Shown here: piece by piece, positions 17,973-25,114 of the stretch
How the letters are laid out: each line of letters starts with the position of its first letter
Position numbering within the stretch: position 1 is the stretch's first letter
From: Escherichia hormaechei_A
Lineage (GTDB): Bacteria; Pseudomonadota; Gammaproteobacteria; Enterobacterales; Enterobacteriaceae
Direction: 5' to 3'
Assembly: GCA_042434945.1 (NCBI GenBank)
Contig: CP170191.1
Location: forward strand, 806,001 to 870,000
DNA: 64,000 nucleotides
Program-made: the position numbers and the translations under genes
The notes under the pieces: model-generated
The model's input: the letters and a program-made list of their open reading frames with translations, nothing else
Databases searched by the model: none
Told to the model about the DNA's origin: nothing

Positions 17973-18699
17973 TTTAAACGCCGATCTGGGGGAGGGCAGC
18001 AACGCCGATGCGGCGCTGATGACGCTGGTCTCCTCGGTGAATATCGCCTGCGGGTTTCATGCCGGCGATGCGCAGACCATGCTGGCGAGCGTGCGCAATG
18101 CCATGAAAAACGGCGTGGCGATTGGCGTTCACCCCAGCTTTCCCGACCGGGAAAACTTTGGTCGCACAGCGATGGATCTGCCGCCTGAGACGGTTTACGC
18201 GCAAATGCTCTACCAGATCGGCGCGCTGGAGGCGATAGTGCGCGCTGAGAATGGCGTGTTGCGCCACGTCAAGCCGCACGGCATGCTCTATAACCAGGCG
18301 GCGAAAGATCCGGCGCTGGCGGATGCCATTGCCCGCGCGGTGCGGGACTGTAATCCGCAACTGATTCTGGTAGGCCTGGCGGGCAGCGAGCTTATTCGTG
18401 CCGGAGAACGGCTGGGGCTGACTACGCGGCAGGAAGTGTTTGCCGATCGGGGATACCTGCCGGACGGTAGCCTGGTTCCGCGTACGCAGGCCGGTGCGCT
18501 GATCACCGACGAAGGTAAAGCACTGGCGCAGACGCTGGAGATGGTGCGCTTCGGGCGAGTAACCTCAACGGAGGGGACAACGGCAAACGTTCAGGCTGAT
18601 ACGGTGTGCTTACACGGTGACGGCGAGCATGCGCTCCAGTTTGCGCGACGCCTGCGGGCGGCGTTCTCGGAAGAGGGCATTGTTGTCAGCGCAGAATAA
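17959..18699 (+). CDS. pxpA: 5-oxoprolinase subunit A (LamB/YcsF family)
   Basis: A 246-residue LamB/YcsF protein (ybgL). Signature motifs are IDLNADLGEG at the N-terminus, NIACGFHAGD near 30, IGVHPSFPDRENFGR near 55, HVKPHGMLYN near 97 and LHGDGEHAL near 215. It completes the PxpABC detoxification of 5-oxoproline formed from glutamine and glutamate. It overlaps pxpC. nei follows after 18 bp with its own Shine-Dalgarno (AAAGGAC). Confidence 0.93.
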   Translation: MVKIDLNADLGEGSNADAALMTLVSSVNIACGFHAGDAQTMLASVRNAMKNGVAIGVHPSFPDRENFGRTAMDLPPETVYAQMLYQIGALEAIVRAENGVLRHVKPHGMLYNQAAKDPALADAIARAVRDCNPQLILVGLAGSELIRAGERLGLTTRQEVFADRGYLPDGSLVPRTQAGALITDEGKALAQTLEMVRFGRVTSTEGTTANVQADTVCLHGDGEHALQFARRLRAAFSEEGIVVSAE

Positions 18700-18717
18700 T
18701 CATGAAAGGACAATAAC

Positions 18718-19509
18718 ATGCCAGAAGGTCCGGAGATCCGCCGCGCGGCGGATAGCCTGGAGGCGGCGATAAAGGGCAAACCTCTGACACACGTCTGGTT
18801 TGCCTTTCCTCAACTCAAGCCGTTTGAATCGCAGCTGGTGGGGCAGACGATGACCCACATTGAAACGCGCGGCAAGGCGTTACTCACCCACTTTTCCCAT
18901 AACCTGACGTTATACAGCCATAATCAGCTTTACGGTGTCTGGCGGGTGGTGGAGGCGGACGAGCAGCCGCAAACGACCCGCGTGCTGCGCGTGCGGCTAC
19001 AAACGGCGGATAAGGCGATCCTGCTCTACAGCGCCTCTGATATCGAAATGTTAACGCCGGAGCAACTGCTGACGCATCCGTTCTTACAGCGGGTCGGGCC
19101 GGACGTGCTCGACATGCGTCTGACGGCAAGCGATGTGAAAGCCCGGTTGTTATCCCCCACATTCCGCAACCGGCAGTTCTCCGGGCTGTTGCTCGATCAG
19201 GCTTTTCTGGCCGGGCTTGGCAACTATCTCCGAGTGGAGATCCTCTGGGAAGTGGGGCTGGCGCCGCAGCGCAAAGCGTCGCAGCTGAGCGATGAACAGC
19301 TGGAGGCGCTGTCGCACGCGTTACTGGATATCCCACGGCTGTCGTACAACACGCGCGGCGTGGTGGATGAGAACAAGCATCACGGGGCGCTGTTCCGCTT
19401 CAGGGTGTTTCACCGGGCAGGTAAAAAGTGTGAGCGGTGCGGCGGGGTGATTGAGAAGGCGACGATCTCTTCCAGGCCGTTTTACTTGTGTCCTGGGTGC
19501 CAGATGTAA
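18718..19509 (+). CDS. nei: Endonuclease VIII (Nei) DNA glycosylase/AP lyase
   Basis: A 263-residue Fpg/Nei enzyme that excises oxidised pyrimidines and cleaves the abasic site. The catalytic N-terminus PEGPEIRRAA provides Pro/Glu after Met removal. The conserved lysine region is near 52 (ETRGKALLTHF). The H2TH region has GLGNYLRVEILW, and the C-terminal zinc finger is CERCG...CPGC. Divergent from K-12. abrB and the ybgOPQD fimbrial genes that follow nei in K-12 are missing, so gltA converges only 84 bp away. Confidence 0.95.
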   Translation: MPEGPEIRRAADSLEAAIKGKPLTHVWFAFPQLKPFESQLVGQTMTHIETRGKALLTHFSHNLTLYSHNQLYGVWRVVEADEQPQTTRVLRVRLQTADKAILLYSASDIEMLTPEQLLTHPFLQRVGPDVLDMRLTASDVKARLLSPTFRNRQFSGLLLDQAFLAGLGNYLRVEILWEVGLAPQRKASQLSDEQLEALSHALLDIPRLSYNTRGVVDENKHHGALFRFRVFHRAGKKCERCGGVIEKATISSRPFYLCPGCQM

Positions 19510-19511
19510 AA

Positions 19512-19588
19512 AAGCCGGGTGGTGGCTACGCCTTACCCGGCCTACATCTCGCACTTGTAGGCCCGGCAAGCGAAGCGCCGCCGGGCGT
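19512..19588. repeat. Non-E. coli REP pair / bidirectional terminator between nei and gltA
   Basis: Two inverted REP units, GCCGGGTGGTGGCTACGCCT... and GTAGGCCCGGCAAGCGAAGC..., flanked by A and T runs. This is the CCCGGC-rich REP class I associate with Enterobacter/Klebsiella. Position suggests it ends both convergent transcripts. Confidence 0.7.
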
Positions 19589-19593
19589 GTTTT

Positions 19594-20877
19594 TTAGCGC
19601 TTAATGTCAGACTTAAAATCACGCTGCTCGTAGCCGGTATACAGCTGACGCGGACGGGCAATCTTCATACCGTCACTGTGCATTTCGCTCCAGTGGGCGA
19701 TCCAGCCAACGGTACGTGCCATTGCGAAAATGACGGTGAACATGGAAGACGGAATACCCATCGCTTTCAGGATGATACCAGAGTAGAAATCGACGTTCGG
19801 GTACAGTTTCTTCTCGATAAAGTACGGGTCGTTCAGCGCGATGTTTTCCAGCTCCATAGCCACTTCCAGCAGGTCATCCTTCGTGCCCAGCTCTTTCAGC
19901 ACTTCATGGCAGGTTTCACGCATTACGGTGGCGCGCGGGTCGTAATTTTTGTACACGCGGTGACCGAAGCCCATCAGGCGGAAAGAATCATTTTTGTCTT
20001 TCGCACGACGAACAAATTCCGGAATGTGTTTAACGGAGCTGATTTCTTCCAGCATTTTCAGCGCCGCTTCGTTAGCACCGCCGTGCGCAGGTCCCCACAG
20101 TGAAGCAATACCTGCTGCGATACAGGCAAACGGGTTCGCACCCGAAGAGCCAGCGGTACGCACGGTGGAGGTAGAGGCGTTCTGTTCATGGTCAGCGTGC
20201 AGGATCAGAATACGGTCCATAGCACGTTCCAGAATCGGATTAACTTCATACGGTTCGCACGGCGTGGAGAACATCATATTCAGGAAGTTACCGGCGTAGG
20301 AGAGATCGTTGCGCGGGTAAACAAATGGCTGACCAATGGAATACTTGTAACACATCGCGGCCATGGTCGGCATTTTCGACAGCAGGCGGAACGCGGCAAT
20401 TTCACGGTGACGAGGATTGTTAACATCCAGCGAGTCGTGATAGAACGCCGCCAGCGCGCCGGTAATACCACACATGACTGCCATTGGATGCGAGTCGCGA
20501 CGGAAAGCATGGAACAGACGGGTAATCTGCTCGTGGATCATGGTATGACGGGTCACCGTAGTTTTAAATTCGTCATACTGTTCCTGAGTCGGTTTTTCAC
20601 CATTCAGCAGGATGTAACAAACTTCCAGGTAGTTAGAATCGGTCGCCAGCTGATCGATCGGGAAACCGCGGTGCAGCAAAATACCTTCATCACCATCAAT
20701 AAAAGTAATTTTAGATTCGCAGGATGCGGTTGAAGTGAAGCCTGGGTCAAAGGTGAACACACCTTTTGAACCGAGAGTACGGATATCAATAACATCTTGA
20801 CCCAGCGTGCCTTTCAGCACATCCAGTTCAACAGCTGTATCCCCGTTGAGGGTGAGTTTTGCTTTTGTATCAGCCAT
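19594..20877 (-). CDS. gltA: Citrate synthase (type II, NADH-sensitive)
   Basis: A 427-residue cytoplasmic enzyme condensing oxaloacetate and acetyl-CoA. Catalytic motifs are GPAHGGANEAA (His near 265), LMGFGHRVYKNYDPRA (His near 306) and VDFYSG (Asp near 363). The N-terminal ~50 residues carry the allosteric domain. Identical to K-12 in my reading except one residue near the C-terminus (GYEQRDF), which fits a recombination edge at ~19.64 kb. Divergent from the sdh operon, sharing the 0.7-kb control region. Confidence 0.97.
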   Translation of the reverse strand: MADTKAKLTLNGDTAVELDVLKGTLGQDVIDIRTLGSKGVFTFDPGFTSTASCESKITFIDGDEGILLHRGFPIDQLATDSNYLEVCYILLNGEKPTQEQYDEFKTTVTRHTMIHEQITRLFHAFRRDSHPMAVMCGITGALAAFYHDSLDVNNPRHREIAAFRLLSKMPTMAAMCYKYSIGQPFVYPRNDLSYAGNFLNMMFSTPCEPYEVNPILERAMDRILILHADHEQNASTSTVRTAGSSGANPFACIAAGIASLWGPAHGGANEAALKMLEEISSVKHIPEFVRRAKDKNDSFRLMGFGHRVYKNYDPRATVMRETCHEVLKELGTKDDLLEVAMELENIALNDPYFIEKKLYPNVDFYSGIILKAMGIPSSMFTVIFAMARTVGWIAHWSEMHSDGMKIARPRQLYTGYEQRDFKSDIKR

Positions 20878-21275
20878 TTAAGGTCTCCTTAGCGCCTTAT
20901 TGCGTAAGACTGCCGGAACTTAAATTTGCCTTCGCACATCAACCTGGCTTTACCCGTTTTTTATTTGGCTCGCCGCTCTGTGAAAGAGGGGAAAACCTGG
21001 GTACAGAGCTCTGGGCGCTTGCAGGTAAAGGATCCATTGATGACGAATAAATGGCGAATCAAGTACTTAGCAATCCGAATTATTAAACTTGTCTACCACT
21101 AATAACTGTCCCGAATGAATTGGTCAATACTTCCACACTGTTACATAAGTTAATCTTAGGTGAAATACCGACTTCATAACTTTTACGCATTATATGCTTT
21201 TCCTGGTAATGTTTGTAACAACTTTGTTGAATGATTGTCAAATTAGATGATTAAAAATTAAATAAATGTTGTTAT

Positions 21276-21292
21276 CGTGACCTGGATCACTG
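21276..21292. promoter_or_regulatory. CRP-type site in the gltA-sdhC region
   Basis: cGTGAcctggaTCACt matches the core halves of the CRP consensus with 6-bp spacing, about 60-75 bp upstream of the proposed sdh start. Confidence 0.6.
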
Positions 21293-21328
21293 TTCAGGAT
21301 AAAACCCGACAAACTATATGTAGGTTAA

Positions 21329-21357
21329 TTGTAATGATTTTGTGAACAGCCTATACT
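21329..21357 (+). promoter_or_regulatory. Proposed sdhCDAB promoter
   Basis: TTGTAA (21329-21334) and TATACT (21352-21357) are separated by 17 bp. This fits the known sigma70 sdh promoter with a long 5' leader before sdhC at 21586. Confidence 0.6.
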
Positions 21358-21585
21358 GCCGCCAGGTCTCCGGAACACCCTGCAATCCCGAGCCACCCAG
21401 CGTTGTAACGTGTCGTTTTCGCATCTGGAAGCAGTGTTTTGCATGACGCGCAGTTATAGAAAGGACGCTGTCTGACCCGCAAGCAGACCGGAGGAAGGAA
21501 ATCCCGACGTCTCCAGGTAACAGAAAGTTAACCTCTGTGCCCGTAGTCCCCAGGGAATAATAAGAACAGCATGTGGGCGTTATTC

Positions 21586-21975
21586 ATGATAAGAAATGTG
21601 AAAAAACAAAGACCTGTTAATCTGGACCTACAGACCATCCGGTTCCCCATCACGGCGATAGCGTCCATTCTCCATCGCGTTTCCGGTGTGATCACCTTTG
21701 TTGCAGTGGGCATCCTGCTGTGGCTTCTGGGTACCAGCCTCTCTTCCCCTGAAGGTTTCGAGCAAGCTTCCGCGATTATGGGCAGCTTCTTCGTCAAATT
21801 TATCATGTGGGGCATCCTTACCGCTCTGGCGTATCACGTCGTCGTAGGTATTCGCCACATGATGATGGATTTTGGCTATCTGGAAGAAACATTCGAAGCG
21901 GGTAAACGCTCCGCCAAAATCTCCTTTGTTATTACTGTCGTGCTTTCACTTCTCGCAGGAGTCCTCGTATGGTAA
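21586..21975 (+). CDS. sdhC: Succinate dehydrogenase cytochrome b556 subunit SdhC
   Basis: A 129-residue membrane anchor with three transmembrane helices. It holds haem b (His near 84, in [14 protein letters not shown]) and part of the ubiquinone site (HRVSG near 30). I chose the start [10 protein letters not shown] to match the family; an ATG five codons upstream is also in frame. The stop overlaps the sdhD start by 7 bp. Matches K-12. Confidence 0.95.
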
Positions 21976-22316
21976 GCAACGCCTCCGCATTAGGACGCAA
22001 TGGCGTACATGATTTCATCCTCGTTCGCGCTACCGCTATCGTCCTGACGCTCTACATCATTTATATGGTCGGTTTTTTCGCTACCAGTGGCGAGCTGACA
22101 TATGAAGTCTGGATCGGTTTCTTCGCCTCTGCGTTCACCAAAGTGTTCACCCTGCTGGCGCTGTTTTCTATCTTGATCCATGCCTGGATCGGCATGTGGC
22201 AGGTGTTGACCGACTACGTTAAACCGCTGGCTTTGCGCCTGATGCTGCAACTGGTGATTGTCGTTGCACTGGTGGTTTACGTGATTTATGGATTCGTTGT
22301 GGTGTGGGGTGTGTGA
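21969..22316 (+). CDS. sdhD: Succinate dehydrogenase membrane anchor SdhD
   Basis: A 115-residue subunit with three membrane helices, second haem ligand (His near 71 in [10 protein letters not shown]) and quinone-site Tyr near 83 (LTDYVKP). It overlaps sdhC. In E. coli the RyhB and Spot 42 sRNAs act near the sdhC/sdhD starts. Its stop shares a base with the sdhA start (TGATG). Confidence 0.95.
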
Positions 22317-24082
22317 TGAAATTGCCAGTCAGAGAATTTGATGCAGTTGTGATTGGTGCCGGTGGCGCAGGTATGCGCGCGGCGCTGCAAATTTCCCAGA
22401 GCGGCCAGACCTGTGCGCTGCTCTCTAAAGTCTTCCCGACCCGTTCCCATACCGTTTCTGCGCAAGGCGGCATTACCGTTGCGCTGGGTAATACCCATGA
22501 AGATAACTGGGAATGGCATATGTACGACACCGTGAAAGGGTCGGACTATATCGGTGACCAGGACGCGATTGAATATATGTGTAAAACCGGGCCGGAAGCG
22601 ATTCTGGAACTCGAACACATGGGCCTGCCGTTCTCGCGTCTCGATGATGGTCGTATCTATCAACGTCCGTTTGGCGGTCAGTCGAAAAACTTCGGCGGCG
22701 AGCAGGCGGCACGCACTGCGGCAGCAGCTGACCGTACCGGTCACGCACTGTTGCACACGCTTTATCAGCAGAACCTGAAAAACCACACCACCATTTTCTC
22801 CGAGTGGTATGCGCTGGATCTGGTGAAAAACCAGGATGGCGCGGTGGTGGGTTGTACCGCACTGTGCATCGAAACCGGTGAAGTGGTTTATTTCAAAGCC
22901 CGCGCTACCGTGCTGGCGACTGGCGGAGCAGGGCGTATTTATCAGTCCACCACCAACGCCCACATTAACACCGGCGACGGTGTCGGCATGGCTATCCGTG
23001 CCGGCGTACCGGTGCAGGATATGGAAATGTGGCAGTTCCACCCGACCGGCATTGCCGGTGCGGGCGTACTGGTCACCGAAGGTTGCCGTGGTGAAGGCGG
23101 TTATCTGCTGAACAAACATGGCGAACGTTTTATGGAGCGTTATGCGCCGAACGCCAAAGACCTGGCGGGCCGTGACGTGGTTGCGCGTTCCATCATGATC
23201 GAAATCCGTGAAGGTCGCGGCTGTGATGGTCCGTGGGGGCCACACGCGAAACTGAAACTCGATCACCTGGGTAAAGAAGTTCTCGAATCCCGTCTGCCGG
23301 GTATCCTGGAGCTTTCCCGTACCTTCGCTCACGTCGATCCGGTGAAAGAGCCGATTCCGGTTATCCCAACCTGTCACTACATGATGGGCGGTATTCCGAC
23401 CAAAGTTACCGGTCAGGCGCTGACTGTGAATGAGAAAGGCGAAGATGTGGTTGTTCCGGGACTGTTTGCCGTTGGTGAAATCGCTTGTGTATCGGTACAC
23501 GGCGCTAACCGTCTGGGCGGCAACTCGCTGCTGGACCTGGTGGTCTTTGGTCGCGCGGCAGGTCTGCATCTGCAAGAGTCTATCGCCGAGCAGGGCGCAC
23601 TGCGCGATGCCAGCGAGTCTGATGTTGAAGCGTCTCTGGATCGCCTGAACCGCTGGAACAATAATCGTAACGGTGAAGATCCGGTGGCGATCCGTAAAGC
23701 GCTGCAAGAATGTATGCAGCATAACTTCTCGGTCTTCCGTGAAGGTGATGCGATGGCGAAAGGGCTTGAGCAGTTGAAAGTGATCCGCGAGCGTCTGAAA
23801 AATGCCCGTCTGGATGACACTTCCAGCGAGTTCAACACCCAGCGCGTTGAGTGCCTGGAACTGGATAACCTGATGGAAACGGCGTATGCAACGGCTGTTT
23901 CTGCCAACTTCCGTACCGAAAGCCGTGGCGCGCATAGCCGCTTCGACTTCCCGGATCGTGATGATGAAAACTGGCTGTGCCACTCCCTGTATCTGCCAGA
24001 GTCGGAATCCATGACGCGCCGAAGCGTCAACATGGAACCGAAACTGCGCCCGGCATTCCCGCCGAAGATTCGTACTTACTAA
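22316..24082 (+). CDS. sdhA: Succinate dehydrogenase flavoprotein SdhA
   Basis: A 588-residue flavoprotein oxidising succinate to fumarate at the inner membrane. N-terminal Rossmann motif VIGAGGAGMRA, covalent-FAD His near 45 (RSHTVSAQGG), active-site motifs GEGGYLLN, DLAGRDVVARS and HYMMGGIPT, and FAD motif NRLGGNSLLDLVVFGR. The start [10 protein letters not shown] was chosen by length and the TGATG overlap with sdhD. Confidence 0.97.
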   Translation: MKLPVREFDAVVIGAGGAGMRAALQISQSGQTCALLSKVFPTRSHTVSAQGGITVALGNTHEDNWEWHMYDTVKGSDYIGDQDAIEYMCKTGPEAILELEHMGLPFSRLDDGRIYQRPFGGQSKNFGGEQAARTAAAADRTGHALLHTLYQQNLKNHTTIFSEWYALDLVKNQDGAVVGCTALCIETGEVVYFKARATVLATGGAGRIYQSTTNAHINTGDGVGMAIRAGVPVQDMEMWQFHPTGIAGAGVLVTEGCRGEGGYLLNKHGERFMERYAPNAKDLAGRDVVARSIMIEIREGRGCDGPWGPHAKLKLDHLGKEVLESRLPGILELSRTFAHVDPVKEPIPVIPTCHYMMGGIPTKVTGQALTVNEKGEDVVVPGLFAVGEIACVSVHGANRLGGNSLLDLVVFGRAAGLHLQESIAEQGALRDASESDVEASLDRLNRWNNNRNGEDPVAIRKALQECMQHNFSVFREGDAMAKGLEQLKVIRERLKNARLDDTSSEFNTQRVECLELDNLMETAYATAVSANFRTESRGAHSRFDFPDRDDENWLCHSLYLPESESMTRRSVNMEPKLRPAFPPKIRTY

Positions 24083-24097
24083 TGCGGAGACAGGAAA

Positions 24098-24814
24098 ATG
24101 AGACTCGAGTTTTCAATTTATCGCTATAACCCGGATGTTGATGATGCTCCGCGTATGCAGGATTACACCCTGGAAGCGGATGAAGGTCGCGACATGATGC
24201 TGCTGGATGCGCTTATCCAGCTAAAAGAGAAAGATCCCAGCCTGTCGTTCCGCCGCTCCTGCCGTGAAGGTGTGTGCGGTTCCGACGGTCTGAACATGAA
24301 CGGCAAGAATGGTCTGGCCTGTATTACCCCGATTTCGGCACTCAACCAGCCGGGCAAGAAGATTGTGATTCGCCCGCTGCCAGGTTTACCGGTGATCCGC
24401 GATTTGGTGGTAGACATGGGACAATTCTATGCGCAATATGAGAAAATTAAGCCTTACCTGTTGAATAATGGACAAAATCCGCCAGCTCGCGAGCATTTAC
24501 AGATGCCAGAGCAGCGCGAAAAACTCGACGGGCTGTATGAATGTATTCTCTGCGCATGTTGTTCAACCTCTTGTCCGTCTTTCTGGTGGAATCCCGATAA
24601 GTTTATCGGCCCGGCAGGCTTGTTAGCGGCATATCGTTTCCTGATTGATAGCCGTGATACCGAGACTGACAGCCGCCTCGACGGTTTGAGTGATGCATTC
24701 AGCGTATTCCGCTGTCACAGCATCATGAACTGCGTCAGTGTATGTCCGAAGGGGCTGAACCCGACGCGCGCCATCGGCCATATCAAGTCGATGTTGTTGC
24801 AACGTAATGCGTAA
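24098..24814 (+). CDS. sdhB: Succinate dehydrogenase iron-sulfur protein SdhB
   Basis: A 238-residue subunit carrying three clusters: [2Fe-2S] CREGVCGSDG...C near 55-75, [4Fe-4S] CILCACCSTSCPSFWW near 149, and [3Fe-4S] CHSIMNC..CPKGLNP near 206. It passes electrons from SdhA FAD to ubiquinone. It follows sdhA by 15 bp with Shine-Dalgarno AGGA. Matches K-12. Confidence 0.96.
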   Translation: MRLEFSIYRYNPDVDDAPRMQDYTLEADEGRDMMLLDALIQLKEKDPSLSFRRSCREGVCGSDGLNMNGKNGLACITPISALNQPGKKIVIRPLPGLPVIRDLVVDMGQFYAQYEKIKPYLLNNGQNPPAREHLQMPEQREKLDGLYECILCACCSTSCPSFWWNPDKFIGPAGLLAAYRFLIDSRDTETDSRLDGLSDAFSVFRCHSIMNCVSVCPKGLNPTRAIGHIKSMLLQRNA

Positions 24815-25114
24815 ACCGTAGGCCTGATAAGACGCGCAAGCGTCGCATCAGGCAACCAGTGCCGGATGCGGCGTGAACGCCTTATCCGGCCTACAAGTCA
24901 TTACCCGTAGGCCTGATAAGCGCAGCGCATCAGGCGTAACAAAGAAATGCAGGAAATCTTTAAAAACTGCCCCTGACACTAAGACAGTTTTTAAAGGTTC
25001 CTTCGCGAGCCACTACGTAGACAAGAGCTCGCAAGTGAACCCCGGCACGCACATCACTGTGCGTGGTAGTATCCACGGCGAAGTAAGCATAAAAAAGATG
25101 CTTAAGGGATCACG
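24815..25114. other. sdhB-sucA intergenic region
   Basis: Three hundred bases holding E. coli-type REP elements followed by the sucA leader. The final part contains TCGCGAGCCACTACG, then AGGGATCACG before the sucA ATG. Read-through from the sdh promoter plus a weak internal suc promoter is established in E. coli; I cannot place the latter by eye. Confidence 0.6.
24818..24936. repeat. E. coli-type REP elements (three units)
   Basis: GTAGGCCTGATAAGACGCGC...CATCAGGC, an inverted GCCGGATGCGGCG...CTTATCCGGCCTAC unit, and a third unit at 24906-24936. These are the GCCTGATGCG/TATCAGGCCTAC class. Confidence 0.85.

Larger units (their letters stand above)
13250..19640. other. Foreign-type segment 3: ybfA to the 3' end of gltA
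   Basis: YbfA, Phr, YbgI, PxpB, PxpC, PxpA and Nei are moderately diverged from K-12, and the gltA C-terminus has one difference (GYEQRDF for GYEKRDF). The segment lacks rhsC and its satellites, dtpD, abrB and ybgOPQD, which lie between these genes in K-12. It carries a non-E. coli REP pair at 19.5 kb. Left edge between ~13.2 and 13.4 kb; right edge ~19.64 kb. Confidence 0.65.
20878..21585. promoter_or_regulatory. gltA-sdhC divergent control region
   Basis: About 700 bp of A+T-rich DNA without genes, carrying the gltA promoters toward the left and the sdh promoter toward the right, and matching the E. coli layout. ArcA and CRP control is established for these operons. Recognisable sites are listed separately. 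The final ~230 bp are the untranslated sdhC leader. Confidence 0.75.

Noticed and set aside
22286..23983. 565-codon minus-strand open frame across sdhA
   Set aside because: Antisense to a fully conserved sdhA; such shadow frames arise from codon bias in highly expressed genes. The same applies to the 770-codon frame antisense to sucA.
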